Made by a program: the position numbers and the translations under genes. A DNA stretch of 64,000 nucleotides, taken from positions 82,908-146,907 of the forward strand of contig NZ_FOGD01000007.1 of assembly GCF_900111115.1 (NCBI RefSeq), in the 5' to 3' direction. Source of the stretch: Giesbergeria anulus (lineage in GTDB: Bacteria > Pseudomonadota > Gammaproteobacteria > Burkholderiales > Burkholderiaceae_C). Below, piece by piece: positions 8,615 to 17,448 of the stretch (positions are counted from its first letter, which is position 1; each line of letters opens with the position of its first letter). Under the pieces are notes generated by a model. That model searched no databases, was not told the origin of the DNA, and saw only the letters and a program-made list of their open reading frames with translations.

Positions 8615-9055
8615 TTCAACGCTGTCAATCACCCCACCCTGAGGGATGGGGCTTGAAGCCGAAAGGATTCAAGCCGGGTTGACCAGGGAAAGCGGTAGCC
8701 AACCCGCTACGTGAGTAACAGGTCGTTCAGACGCACCAGCAAATGCTTCCTCAGTTTGCTGCTCTGCAAGGTTTAGATCATGTTGGGCAAAGGTAAAGGC
8801 CCGAAGGTTTAGACCGCAGCCTGCAAAGGCTGGAGCCGGTTATGCACATTCCCGAAGGGAGACACGCCGCAAGGCGTGCGTCACTAGGCCCTTACAGGCA
8901 GAGCCGAAAGGCCCAGCGGAGGTGAAAAGCCTCGCACTGATTATTTTTTAACCGGGCTATTAAATGGACGTGAGCAGGTAACGGCCCAAGGCAAGGAATG
9001 CTATGCGTTCCGCGCTCTACCTCCCCGGCATGAATGCCGAGGTTTCACGCGCAAA
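8615..9055. mobile_element. putative non-autonomous IS200/IS605-like element
   Basis: Both edges carry a compact GC-rich hairpin of the type found at IS200/IS605 ends: CCCCACCCTGAGGGATGGGG at 8622-8641, and CCCCGGCATGAATGCCGAGG at 9022-9041 followed by TTTC. Between them is a structured RNA and no transposase or IscB gene. Boundaries are approximate. Confidence 0.5.
8617..8950 (+). ncRNA. structured RNA resembling HEARO / IscB omega RNA
   Basis: About 330 nt without a convincing reading frame but dense with hairpins: GCTTGAA/TTCAAGC (8641-8664), GGGTTG/CAACCC, AGCC-TGCAAA-GGCT, TCCC-GAA-GGGA, CACGCC-GCAA-GGCGTG with a GNRA tetraloop, and GAGG/CCTC near the 3' end. Size, hairpin content and IS605-like edges fit HEARO RNAs, which guide IscB nucleases. 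No iscB follows. Assignment is by resemblance, not by covariance search. Confidence 0.5.
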
Positions 9056-10082
9056 TCTGATGAACTACTCCCCTGCCATTTTGCAAGCATTCCAAAAGCC
9101 CGCCATGATTGATATGTTCGCTGTCTTGGAAGACGAGGGGCAGGATCGCCAGCAGCTCATCATGCAGCACGCGATGGCGGTGATTCAGCATTACCAGACC
9201 CTGAACATCTCTGCGATGCAAATGTGCGTCCATCTTTACCTTTGCCGCGAGGAATTCAAGGCCAGTGGTGAAACAGGATGGGAACAGTTTTGCACTACGA
9301 ATTTCGAGTCGTATGGTTTGAGCCAAAGCAACATTCGACATTCAATCCGTGCGGGACGCTCTTTGCTTTCAATGATTCAGCGAATCGAAAGCACAGGCGA
9401 AAAGATGCCGGATTTGCGCCTACTCAGCCGCAGTGCCTTGCTCGTTTTGGCAGATGCGCCGCCAGATCTTCAAGACCGCATGGTCGTCGAGATGGCATCA
9501 ACCAAAGCCAAAGCGGCAGAGGATGAAACTCAAAACAAAGGCCCGACAGCGGAAGAACTGCGCCGCAGGCTGGGAGAACTGGAAACTGAAGTCAAAGAGC
9601 AAAAGCAGCAAATTGATTCCAAAGACAATGCCCTGCGCCGCATGAATCAGGCCATCGATGCGCGTGAAACCGAACTCTCAGCAGAAAAAGAGAAGTTCAA
9701 GCGGCTTATGCAAAAGCAGACCACGCCTGCAGAGCATGTGGTTTACAAACTCCCTGATGGCATCAAAAATCAGATGGACACGAAAGAACGCTTAGAGGAT
9801 GAGATCGCTTATCGCCTACGCGAAATCGCTAGATTGGAAGAAGATGCCCAGCGCCTGAAAACCGAAAAGGCTCAGTACGAAGCCGAGATGGCGGCTAAAC
9901 GACAAGTCAAGGATGTATTAGAGTCACTGAATGAAGACATTCAAGCCATGATGACCAAATACACTGACGCCTTAATGCAAAAACTATCTAGCACAGACCC
10001 TGAATATGCTACCCCACTCCTAGTTTCAGCCGCCCAGCGCCTGCGGATTTTGGCAAATCAACTCTCCCCCTCTCTGGTTTAA
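9003..10082 (+). CDS. coiled-coil plasmid protein (DUF3102-like)
   Basis: 359 aa. Residues 45-150 are a compact helical domain (NFESYGLSQSNIRHSIRAGRSLL) like helical DNA-binding domains of plasmid proteins; 180-320 is a long charged coiled coil (ELRRRLGELETEVKEQKQQI). This build recalls KfrA-like plasmid architecture proteins or DUF3102 proteins. ATG 9003 has an ideal AAGGA, yet its first 19 codons fall in the right edge of the putative IS605-like element, so the ancestral start may be ATG 9060. No enzyme motif. Confidence 0.6.
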   Translation: MRSALYLPGMNAEVSRANLMNYSPAILQAFQKPAMIDMFAVLEDEGQDRQQLIMQHAMAVIQHYQTLNISAMQMCVHLYLCREEFKASGETGWEQFCTTNFESYGLSQSNIRHSIRAGRSLLSMIQRIESTGEKMPDLRLLSRSALLVLADAPPDLQDRMVVEMASTKAKAAEDETQNKGPTAEELRRRLGELETEVKEQKQQIDSKDNALRRMNQAIDARETELSAEKEKFKRLMQKQTTPAEHVVYKLPDGIKNQMDTKERLEDEIAYRLREIARLEEDAQRLKTEKAQYEAEMAAKRQVKDVLESLNEDIQAMMTKYTDALMQKLSSTDPEYATPLLVSAAQRLRILANQLSPSLV

Positions 10083-10111
10083 GCAAGAACGTAGTTTTTA
10101 TTTGAAACAAA

Positions 10112-10513
10112 ATGTCAAAAAGTAACGATACGGAAAAGAAAAATCTGGCTGAAACTGCGGTGCGTCCGCCCGACATTAACCGGGTTTGCGGCCCCGCGAT
10201 GCAAGAGGCCATCGAAGAAGTCAATAAAGCATTTATGAAACTATGTTTGACTGCTGCACGCTTGGGGGATTCGGAGCCTCTGGCACCGGCACTGCTGGGG
10301 GTGAACCGCGAAGTGCTTGACGAACTAGCCAACACCGGGCGGGCGGGGATGCTGATGGCACAAGCCTATGGCCTTCCGCTGGTCGAATGCCGTTTCAAAG
10401 ATGCCTCGGTCTTGCGACAAGTGATCGATTCAGGACTGGGTTCAGCGGAAGCGGTTGCTGCCATCACCAAAGCTATGCCACTCGATGTTATTACAAAAGG
10501 GAGCAGGCGTTGA
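10112..10513 (+). CDS. FlhD-like transcriptional activator subunit
   Basis: 133 aa. Residues 31-95 follow the FlhD pattern: EEVNKAFMKLCLTAARL, then LLGVNREVLDELAN and LPLVECRF, matching FlhD helices and the LGI and VCHFR-type strands. In E. coli FlhD pairs with FlhC as an activator of flagellar class II genes; SXT (SetC/SetD) and IncA/C plasmids (AcaC/AcaD) use homologues to switch on transfer genes. The FlhC-like gene follows with a 4-base overlap, so a heteromer is likely. Confidence 0.72.
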   Translation: MSKSNDTEKKNLAETAVRPPDINRVCGPAMQEAIEEVNKAFMKLCLTAARLGDSEPLAPALLGVNREVLDELANTGRAGMLMAQAYGLPLVECRFKDASVLRQVIDSGLGSAEAVAAITKAMPLDVITKGSRR

Positions 10514-11073
10514 CGATCAATACACCTTCAGCCGATGGAATCCAGTCTTGGGTTCTACTGATGGTCAAAATGCAAGCAAGGGCCTGTGTGATCAGCCGTA
10601 TCACGGGCATCTCACTGGCTGATGCGCGCAAGATATGGCACGCCCAGAACAAGCGCAGTTCTCCATCGGGTCAACAGCCCAACGACTTGAGCTGGTTTCT
10701 CAAAACAACAGTGCGGCGCTACCACTCGGCGCTTCTCTTGAGTCTGTACGCGCAGGCCAAATTGAAGCTACCCGACTACGCTGCGTTTGCACACGCTTAC
10801 TACCACTACGCTCGAATCACATCAGGCGACCCTCAGCGGCACTATGATGAAGCTACTGATCCAGCATTCCGACCCACAGAGAATGACTACGCGATTCCGT
10901 TCAGTCGGGCGCACTACCTCATCACGTCCTACACGGACGAAGTGGGTCTGATCGGGAATCGGAAATGCCCGTTGCAACTGCGCCGCTGCAAGTGCTGCGA
11001 TGGCGTTTACCTCGCTGACGAGTCGGAAGTGGAACGCGCCTGCACACTCTGCGCCAACAAAAAAACGCGATAG
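10510..11073 (+). CDS. FlhC-like transcriptional activator subunit
   Basis: 187 aa from TTG 10510, which overlaps the upstream stop (TTGA) and has GGGAG 9 bases before it. The start MTINTPSADG leads into an FlhC-like helical region (SRITGISLADARKIW, SWFLKTTVRRYHSALLL, FSRAHYLIT). The C-terminus has the zinc site of FlhC: CKCC (160-163) and CTLC (178-181). With the upstream FlhD-like protein it should form a DNA-binding activator, by analogy to SetCD/AcaCD for the transfer genes at 3.7-8.5 kb. A terminator follows. Confidence 0.75.
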   Translation: MTINTPSADGIQSWVLLMVKMQARACVISRITGISLADARKIWHAQNKRSSPSGQQPNDLSWFLKTTVRRYHSALLLSLYAQAKLKLPDYAAFAHAYYHYARITSGDPQRHYDEATDPAFRPTENDYAIPFSRAHYLITSYTDEVGLIGNRKCPLQLRRCKCCDGVYLADESEVERACTLCANKKTR

Positions 11074-11110
11074 CCTATCAGGCTAGCGCAGACAAACTTG
11101 CACCAAACGA

Positions 11111-11139
11111 AGCCACCTTAGTTGCACGGTGGCTTTTTT
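11111..11139 (+). terminator. rho-independent terminator
   Basis: AGCCACC and GGTGGCT pair around a 10-base loop and are followed by TTTTT, 38 bases behind the flhC-like stop. Confidence 0.8.
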
Positions 11140-11207
11140 GCTAATTTGCATCCTCGCTTCTTTGCAGTAGGATAGTAAACACGAATTAACATTGAGAGGA
11201 ATTTCTA

Positions 11208-11423
11208 ATGCAAACCCCTAAGCTAAACGAAGCCATCAGTCACTTGGAAAAGGCATCCGCAGCGCTTTTAGAAGTTGCCATGACATGCAAGGCCGATGAG
11301 CCGATGCTGACTCTTTTGCTAACCCCCATTATCGAGGTTATCGGGCCACTGGCAGCACGCATCCAACTCATCGAAGAAGCAGCAGAGTCCACAGAAAAAC
11401 CCACGCCAATCGTTAGTCACTAA
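11208..11423 (+). CDS. small helical hypothetical protein, 71 aa
   Basis: Clear GAGAGGAA ribosome site 7 bases before ATG. Two amphipathic helices with a Leu-rich middle (LLLTPIIEVIGPLAARIQLI). Stands alone between two terminators. Function unknown. Confidence 0.6.
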   Translation: MQTPKLNEAISHLEKASAALLEVAMTCKADEPMLTLLLTPIIEVIGPLAARIQLIEEAAESTEKPTPIVSH

Positions 11424-11440
11424 CACCAATCCCCCCGACA

Positions 11441-11468
11441 GACCGGCCAAATTTGGCCGGTTTTTTTT
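11441..11468 (+). terminator. 22-bp palindrome copy 5 with T-run
   Basis: Matches 21 of 22 positions (last base T for C) and runs into eight T, so it should work as a terminator for the 71-aa gene. Confidence 0.8.
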
Positions 11469-11565
11469 CGCCCATTTGCAGCGAAAAAACTCACTATCAC
11501 ACTATCAATCGAAATTGACTATCCGATAAAGAATGATGAAATAGTCTCATCACAAGGAGATTTCG

Positions 11566-11964
11566 ATGCCTCATAAAACCATCACAGCACCCATCCTGCG
11601 ACCGCGACTCGCATACCCTGCGCTTATGCCTATGGGATTGGAAATTGCGATTCCGCGCGCGAACACTTTTTTCGCCACAAGCGCCGATGTGGAATTAAGC
11701 GAATCCGGCAACTTCCTTTTGGCGGGTAAATGGCCTACGCATCTGGATGCAATTGGTAATTTATGTCCGAGTGAGTTTTCAATTGTTGCGAATAGTGACG
11801 GCGTTATTGCCGGTATCGAAGTAAAAGGCGCAGGCAAATCAGACTGGATTGACGTTGATTTGCTGGACAGGCGCACCCTCTCTGTCCTTTTGAACGCATG
11901 GACTGACGAGCAGATCGCTAAATCTTCTCCGGGTTTATTTGAAGGGCAATCGGAAAATTCTTGA
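11566..11964 (+). CDS. hypothetical protein, 132 aa (tandem paralogue A)
   Basis: Preceded by AAGGAGATTTCG. Shares its whole core with the next gene: LEIAIPRANTFF, FLLAGKWP, FSIVANSDGVI, NAWTDEQI match LEIAIHRANAFF, FLTGKWP, FAIVVNQNGAI, MAWVNEQI. Mixed alpha/beta soluble protein of unknown function. The pair is a local duplication. Confidence 0.6.
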   Translation: MPHKTITAPILRPRLAYPALMPMGLEIAIPRANTFFATSADVELSESGNFLLAGKWPTHLDAIGNLCPSEFSIVANSDGVIAGIEVKGAGKSDWIDVDLLDRRTLSVLLNAWTDEQIAKSSPGLFEGQSENS

Positions 11965-11981
11965 AGAAACGAAGGATTTTT

Positions 11982-12578
11982 ATGCACGCAGAATCAGCCA
12001 TTCCAAAGCGCCCGCAACTCCACTGCGCTAATTCAGGCACTACCCTATTCGCCGATTTAGAAATTGCAATTCACCGCGCCAATGCCTTTTTTCAAAATGG
12101 CGCTAATGTTGGATTGAACAATGCAGGGGGTTTCTTTTTAACCGGCAAATGGCCCAGCAGCCTCGACAAGTTAAGCAAGCACGGTGCAACTGAATTTGCA
12201 ATTGTTGTCAATCAAAACGGGGCCATCGGGGAGATTCAAGAAAAAGACACGGATCATTTTTCTCGAATTCATATTCACCCTTTGAATCAACGCAGTCTTA
12301 CCACTTTGCTGATGGCTTGGGTAAACGAGCAAATCAAACAGTCTTCACGCAGTTCACTGGAATTGCCTTGCCCAATGCCTTGGGACTTTGATCCTACCTT
12401 TGCTATTACTGTTCAAAATGGACACTGTATCGGCCTTTCTATTTTGGAAAACATCAAGAATTTGCCAAATGGGGTTCACGTTCTTTACGTGGCTAAAAAC
12501 CACAATAACCCAAAAACCGAAAAATCTTCTCTCACTACTCTGGAGGAATTACCACACCCCACAAAAACCACCCAGTAA
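11982..12578 (+). CDS. hypothetical protein, 198 aa (tandem paralogue B)
   Basis: ATG 11982 is preceded by GAAGGAT; the frame is open from 11961. Residues 20-125 are a paralogue of the upstream gene. A C-terminal extension of about 70 residues (from FAITVQNGHCIGL) is unique to this copy. Function not recognised. Confidence 0.6.
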   Translation: MHAESAIPKRPQLHCANSGTTLFADLEIAIHRANAFFQNGANVGLNNAGGFFLTGKWPSSLDKLSKHGATEFAIVVNQNGAIGEIQEKDTDHFSRIHIHPLNQRSLTTLLMAWVNEQIKQSSRSSLELPCPMPWDFDPTFAITVQNGHCIGLSILENIKNLPNGVHVLYVAKNHNNPKTEKSSLTTLEELPHPTKTTQ

Positions 12579-12623
12579 AAAAACTGGCCTTATCACCCAC
12601 TAATTGAAACGAAAAAAAACATC

Positions 12624-12821
12624 ATGAGCACCAAAGCTGAAACCCTCATTCAATCCATCCAAGACTTTTTTGGCAATCCCAACCAAACCCGCGAAGAAAC
12701 CATCAGCGGTCTTGAGCGGGCCAAGAACCACATCGATCTGCTCTTGGACACACTGGTGGAGGATGAAGATGGCGAAGGCGCTGCTACACCCAAAAACGGA
12801 GGCGCAGACACCAGCCAGTAG
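12624..12821 (+). CDS. small acidic hypothetical protein, 65 aa
   Basis: Helical N-terminal two thirds (AETLIQSIQDFFG, GLERAKNHIDLLLDTL) and an acidic, disordered tail. Unknown function. A terminator follows. Confidence 0.55.
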   Translation: MSTKAETLIQSIQDFFGNPNQTREETISGLERAKNHIDLLLDTLVEDEDGEGAATPKNGGADTSQ

Positions 12822-12858
12822 CCGTAAGGCCATCCCCAGCCGCTAGGACGGCAACACC

Positions 12859-12896
12859 AAAAGCCCAAGTACAGCAGTAAGCTGGCTTGGGCTTTT
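12859..12896 (+). terminator. rho-independent terminator
   Basis: AAAAGCCCAAG and CTTGGGCTTTT are perfect complements around a 16-base loop and end in T. It separates the small genes from the partition operon. Confidence 0.8.
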
Positions 12897-13102
12897 CACC
12901 CTCAATCCACCCAATCAGAAGCTCTATTCGGCACGAATAATTTTTTAAATCAATGAGTTAGGAACTTTGATCCGGCTATAGGATTCAAGATTGATGTTCC
13001 ACAAGAATGCGTTTACCGAAGGTGAAAATTCTAATTTTTCTTTTTCCTGCTATATTTTCCACAAAACTGATAGAATTCCGCAACCAAATACAAGGGGAAG
13101 AA

Positions 13103-14191
13103 ATGCGCGGAACAATTCGTCAGAAGCAGGCTGTCGATTTTTGCAGATGGTCTGGATCACTCGTCACATTCAAAGCACTTTTTTCACCGGGCGAACTGTC
13201 TGTCAGTGGCGAGGGCCAGCATCGGGTCTATAGGGCAGCCGACATTCGTAAGGCTAGACTCGCACTCATGGATGTCCATGTTGAGCCTCGACGGGCTAAC
13301 ACATTGCCACCCATCATCTACGTCAGAATGGCTAAAGGGGGCGTGGGAAAAACCACCGTTGCTGGGAATGTGTCGGCCTGCCTAGCAATGCAGGGCTACA
13401 AAGTGCTGATGATCGATACAGACCCTCAAGCATCTTTGACTAGCCTTTTCGGTATTGACTGGGCTACCGAAGAAATTCTCCACATAGGAAAACTTCTACA
13501 GGCCCACTATGAGAACAAAAATCCTCTGGATAACGAAACCTTAGAGAAGGCAATCCGCCCTATTTATCCAGACGGGATGCTTGATCTAATCGCGTCTGAC
13601 ATTACGCTCACCAACCTAGATAGCTGGCTTATCAGTGCGGTTAGGCAGCGGGAAAAGCTGGTGCAGAGATTCTTTGATGCCCATGTGAATCTCTTGAGCA
13701 GATACGATGTTATTGTGATCGATGGCGCTCCTAGCACCAGCCAGCTTTCTTTCTCGCTGATGTATGCAGCACGAAACTTACTGGCTGTTGTCGGTTTGGA
13801 TGGACAGTCCGTAAAAGCAATGGAAGTTATGGCCTCCAACATCCAAGAGATGAGCGAGGAATTTCCAGAGGTAGAGTTTGATTTCAGGATCATCGCAAAC
13901 AATTTCGTTTCCAATATATCTACCTGCACGGATTCTTTAGAAGCCCTACGCAAGGCTTATCCAGATAAAGTCGATCCAAATATCATCCCACGCGCGGCCA
14001 GCTTCATGCGACAAGTTTCGCTTGAAGATGACGACATGAGTGCTCCTGTTATTGAAAAGGAACCCAACAGTGTCGCTGCGCGGGCGATGGTTGATTTATC
14101 ACAATCACTTATTGGAGCTTATGGAATCCAGTTGGCTGGACTTTTGCCACTTGTTTTGCCGCGCTCCAGAGGCCCGAAAAAGAAAACCTAA
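13103..14191 (+). CDS. parA: ParA partition ATPase
   Basis: 362 aa from ATG 13103, which has AGGGGAAGA upstream; the frame is open earlier from 13007 in AT-rich leader. An N-terminal region of about 70 residues (VDFCRWSGSLVTFKALF, RVYRAADIRKARLAL) looks like a winged or helix-turn-helix segment, as in ParA proteins that repress their own operon. The deviant Walker A KGGVGKTT with signature Lys is at residues 78-85, VLMIDTDPQAS follows, and VIDGAPS is the Walker B region. Drives plasmid segregation with ParB, 18 bases downstream. Confidence 0.92.
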   Translation: MRGTIRQKQAVDFCRWSGSLVTFKALFSPGELSVSGEGQHRVYRAADIRKARLALMDVHVEPRRANTLPPIIYVRMAKGGVGKTTVAGNVSACLAMQGYKVLMIDTDPQASLTSLFGIDWATEEILHIGKLLQAHYENKNPLDNETLEKAIRPIYPDGMLDLIASDITLTNLDSWLISAVRQREKLVQRFFDAHVNLLSRYDVIVIDGAPSTSQLSFSLMYAARNLLAVVGLDGQSVKAMEVMASNIQEMSEEFPEVEFDFRIIANNFVSNISTCTDSLEALRKAYPDKVDPNIIPRAASFMRQVSLEDDDMSAPVIEKEPNSVAARAMVDLSQSLIGAYGIQLAGLLPLVLPRSRGPKKKT

Positions 14192-14209
14192 GTTTTTGGA
14201 GTTTTTGCA

Positions 14210-15121
14210 ATGAACATAGCCAATAATCGACAAATCATCAAAAGATCGGGTCTAGTCACAAGACAGGATTCTGATGTAGCAGCGGCAAATTTACCCAGAA
14301 TAGGTGATGGAAATACAGGGGGGAAACCTTTCTTGGTGCCTATTGCACTGATTCACGAAAGCCCTTATCAGTCCTACCCGATAAATCCAAAAAAGGTTGA
14401 AGATTTAGCTGAAAACTTAAAAAAGAATCCGCTGTCTTCTCCTATCGTTTTAAGAAGAAAAAGCGATGGGGAACTAGAGATTATTGCTGGTCGGCACAGG
14501 CTAGCTGCATATCGTCTACTGAATCGTCTTGAGATCGAAGCCACGCTGCGGAGTTTAGATGATGATGAAGCCGAACGTCTGGTTTTTTATGACAATTTAC
14601 TTGGCCCAGAACTCACCGACTTTCAGAAATACTTGGGGTTCGCCCAGCGAAAAAAATCAAAAGGGTTAAGTCAAGAAAAGCTGGCAGAAGAAGCAGGCGT
14701 TAGTCAGGGAACGGTGTCCCGCATTATGTCATTTGACGGACTGCCAGAATCGGTGATGGCTGAGTTAGCCCGTGTGCCTAGTGCAATCGGTATGAACAGC
14801 GCGTCAGAATTTGTTGCGCTGGCTAAGACTAACGAGGCACTAGCCATCCAGGCCATTCAAGCTATCGCAGCAGGTAGCATGAATCAAAAATCGGCTATCG
14901 AGTGGATGAAGAATGGAGGCAAGGAAAAAGAAAAAGCTGCGCGAAATGGCATCAATTCCGTAATCAAAAGCGGAAAGAGAAATTACGCGAAGATGGCTCT
15001 TTCCCTCAACAGAATGACAATCGTTTTTTCAGACGACAAAAGTGCGATGGACAACTGGACGAAGATAGAAGAAATGCTGAAAGAAACTTCCGAACAGGCG
15101 AAGAAGCAACACACCGACTGA
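14210..15121 (+). CDS. parB: ParB partition protein (CTPase/DNA-binding)
   Basis: 303 aa. The N-terminal ParB/Srx domain holds IIAGRHRLAA (residues 91-100), the CTP-binding box II with Gly-Arg-His-Arg in place of the usual GERR. A helix-turn-helix begins at KGLSQEKLAEEAGVSQ (151-166) and ends with TVSRIM. The C-terminal part is charged and probably dimerises. It should load on a parS site, spread as a clamp and stimulate ParA. Same operon as parA; no parS was identified by eye. Confidence 0.9.
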   Translation: MNIANNRQIIKRSGLVTRQDSDVAAANLPRIGDGNTGGKPFLVPIALIHESPYQSYPINPKKVEDLAENLKKNPLSSPIVLRRKSDGELEIIAGRHRLAAYRLLNRLEIEATLRSLDDDEAERLVFYDNLLGPELTDFQKYLGFAQRKKSKGLSQEKLAEEAGVSQGTVSRIMSFDGLPESVMAELARVPSAIGMNSASEFVALAKTNEALAIQAIQAIAAGSMNQKSAIEWMKNGGKEKEKAARNGINSVIKSGKRNYAKMALSLNRMTIVFSDDKSAMDNWTKIEEMLKETSEQAKKQHTD

Positions 15122-15365
15122 AGTTCGGCGGCGCGGCATGGCTGCGGAGGCTCCACGCGCACATCTCACGATGCAACAGACCCATCCAATTTTCGGCAGC
15201 CGCTTTTACCACAAATTTCCACCAATTCTGAAGCAAATGCTTCACCTTGACCCTGCTGCATTTGCGCTGCGAATTGCATCGCAGCCCAGCACAATCCTCC
15301 CCAGATCAGCAAGGAGACATCGCCACACCACCTGAAGCCAGCGTCACCGCACCCCGCCAACGAAA

Positions 15366-15393
15366 AAAGCCACTTCCGGGAAGAAGTGGCTTT
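15366..15393 (+). terminator. rho-independent terminator
   Basis: AAAGCCACTTC and GAAGTGGCTTT pair around a short loop. It stands between parB and the initiator-like gene; the rest of 15122-15519 shows no gene I can support. Confidence 0.7.
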
Positions 15394-15519
15394 CATCGGG
15401 TTGCCCATGCTGCCCCTCAAGAACAAGTCCTAGAAGAAAAACAGCGCTAATAAGATTGCGCCGATTTTAGGGCTTTTTTGGGGCAGTTGGCAACACGGGG
15501 ATTTTTTCGCCCTAAAAAA

Positions 15520-17133
15520 ATGACTGCCACTCTCGCATCCAATGAATTTGCGCTGCCCGCACCCTACCCGCCGAGCATTGCCCGTGCGGCAGACCGTGCC
15601 ACCGATTGCCGCATACCACCCATCAACGCCTTAAAGCCCTACGCACGCCTGCTGCTACAAGCCTTGGTTCGCAGCATCCAAACGAAGGACATTACCAATT
15701 CCGTTCGCATCAGCAACGAATGCTTCGCGCAGACGCTGCATGTGAGCGTGAACAAAATTTGCAAAATCAAGAAAGAACTCGAAAGCAAAGAATGGATTGT
15801 TCGCACCCAAGTGCAGTCGCGCAGACTGGGAATGCAAGTCAGCGACATTTGCTTGACCCCTTGGGCCTTGCGGACACTCGGACTTGTCAGTGGCCGTGTT
15901 AAAGACCATCCGGCAATGCCCATTCCCAGCGAAGATCAAATCGCTATTCGCGCTGCCGTGGTGCAGGAGCCAGCACCGCCCCAGCACATCGAGATCAAAA
16001 CAGGCGGCGACCAGCCCGCTCCCGCCACCAGCGATGCCACCGTGGCGGCAACCAAGTCCGATCCACAGGCGGCTTACTACGCCAACAACCAAGTGCCTGA
16101 TGACCTCATGCCACTGCGACATTTGGGGTTGCGAGCATCTGCGATCCGCAAGCTCATGGGCATGGCAAGCAAAGCGGGGTTGATGCTGGGCCACATCGTT
16201 GAATTGGCAGAGGATTCGATTGCCAAGGCCAAAAATCCTTACGCTTACACCGTCAAGTTACTCAGCAGCAATATCGACTGGCAAGGCCGACTAGCAGCCA
16301 AACGCAAGAGGGAAGCGCAGCAGCAAGAGGATACGGCACAGGAGCAGCAAACCGAAGACGATGCCAGCACAGTGCGCCAAGCCTTAGCCAAGACGGGCCT
16401 GTTGTCCAGCGAAAAGCGCCTCTATGTTTGGCAATGGGACAGTAGCAGCGCCGTACTGAAGCGTACCAATATCGAAAATTTCGTGTGCGATCCGCTACTG
16501 GCGAAATGGGCTGTGGCACTGGACACTCACGCTATCGCACAGGCCATCCGCGATGGATCGATTTTCGCGGTAACGAAGGAGCAATTGGAGCAATGGCAAA
16601 CGGCACCATCGGATGATGCAAGCGCAGAACCCTTGGTGTTCACAACACCGCCAACCCCGCCCGCCTCACCAACACCGGCAAGCAAAGCAGGTGTGCAACC
16701 TCCAATGCAGCCAGCAAAGCGTACCCACCCTTGGCATGGCACACCCGTAGCGGCAGACATGGACGCGCTGTTTGCAGCAGCGAGCGCATCGCCAGAGCGA
16801 TGGCTGTGCAACCCAGCGAAGAAAGTTTGGCTTTTCCGGGCGGACAACGACTTGATACGCATGGCGAAGTTGCAAGAAGTGCAGAGCAAAGAAGCACACA
16901 AAGTTGAATGGCGGGCAGTGCCCACTGCCGACATTACCAAGGTAGCCCAGCTCCTGCAAGAAGGCCAGCTTATCCCTGTCGATAAGGTCACTGTGCAAAG
17001 CTGGGAACCATCCCAGCCGCAGCGAGAAACGGCAGCGCCAGAGATAGCGGGGGCACTGCCTCCCCCTACCCGGCAATCGGGCTGGCAGGGATTGGGATTG
17101 GACAACGGGCTAGGGTGCTTCTTCCCGACATAG
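15520..17133 (+). CDS. replication-initiator-like protein with winged-helix domain
   Basis: 537 aa from ATG 15520. Residues 32-125 look like a winged helix (LKPYARLLLQALVRSIQ, VRISNECFAQTLHVSVNKICKIKKEL, ESKEWIVRTQ), as in helix-turn-helix plasmid initiators and replication protein O. Residues 180-260 contain LRHLGLRASAIRKLMGMASKAG and AKNPYAYTVKLL, a pattern of replication proteins that recruit helicase. The C-terminus is Pro/Ala-rich with two small repeats (KRLYVWQWD, KKVWLFRAD). Position behind parAB and next to spaced repeats supports a Rep role. Family not firmly identified. Confidence 0.5.
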   Translation: MTATLASNEFALPAPYPPSIARAADRATDCRIPPINALKPYARLLLQALVRSIQTKDITNSVRISNECFAQTLHVSVNKICKIKKELESKEWIVRTQVQSRRLGMQVSDICLTPWALRTLGLVSGRVKDHPAMPIPSEDQIAIRAAVVQEPAPPQHIEIKTGGDQPAPATSDATVAATKSDPQAAYYANNQVPDDLMPLRHLGLRASAIRKLMGMASKAGLMLGHIVELAEDSIAKAKNPYAYTVKLLSSNIDWQGRLAAKRKREAQQQEDTAQEQQTEDDASTVRQALAKTGLLSSEKRLYVWQWDSSSAVLKRTNIENFVCDPLLAKWAVALDTHAIAQAIRDGSIFAVTKEQLEQWQTAPSDDASAEPLVFTTPPTPPASPTPASKAGVQPPMQPAKRTHPWHGTPVAADMDALFAAASASPERWLCNPAKKVWLFRADNDLIRMAKLQEVQSKEAHKVEWRAVPTADITKVAQLLQEGQLIPVDKVTVQSWEPSQPQRETAAPEIAGALPPPTRQSGWQGLGLDNGLGCFFPT

Positions 17134-17148
17134 CACCGAGAAAACTAC

Positions 17149-17170
17149 GACCGGCCAAATTTGGCCGGTC
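17149..17170. repeat. 22-bp palindrome copy 6
   Basis: Perfect copy 16 bases behind the initiator-like stop; first unit of the array. Confidence 0.85.
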
Positions 17171-17304
17171 AGCAAAAAAACGGACTGACCCGCACCAAGG
17201 GTAAAAACAGGATCGGACGAAACAGCCGAGGTTTTTCTGTGCCCGCCTGTTGCGTTCACCAGTCCAAATTTGGGCCGCCAAAAGGTTACTCAGCCTAAAA
17301 GTAC

Positions 17305-17326
17305 GACCGGCCAAATTTGGCCGGTC
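17305..17326. repeat. 22-bp palindrome copy 7
   Basis: Perfect copy; second unit of the array. Confidence 0.85.
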
Positions 17327-17426
17327 AAAGAAAAGCGAACCGAGCCGCATCAAGGATAAAAACGGCGTCAGCGAGAGTAGATGCCTCAACTTTGGGGCAT
17401 CCCAAATTTTCTCAATCCCAAAGTAC

Positions 17427-17448
17427 GACCGGCCAAATTTGGCCGGTC
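17427..17448. repeat. 22-bp palindrome copy 8
   Basis: Perfect copy; third unit of the array and the last before the accessory island. The next copy is 16.3 kb away. Confidence 0.85.
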
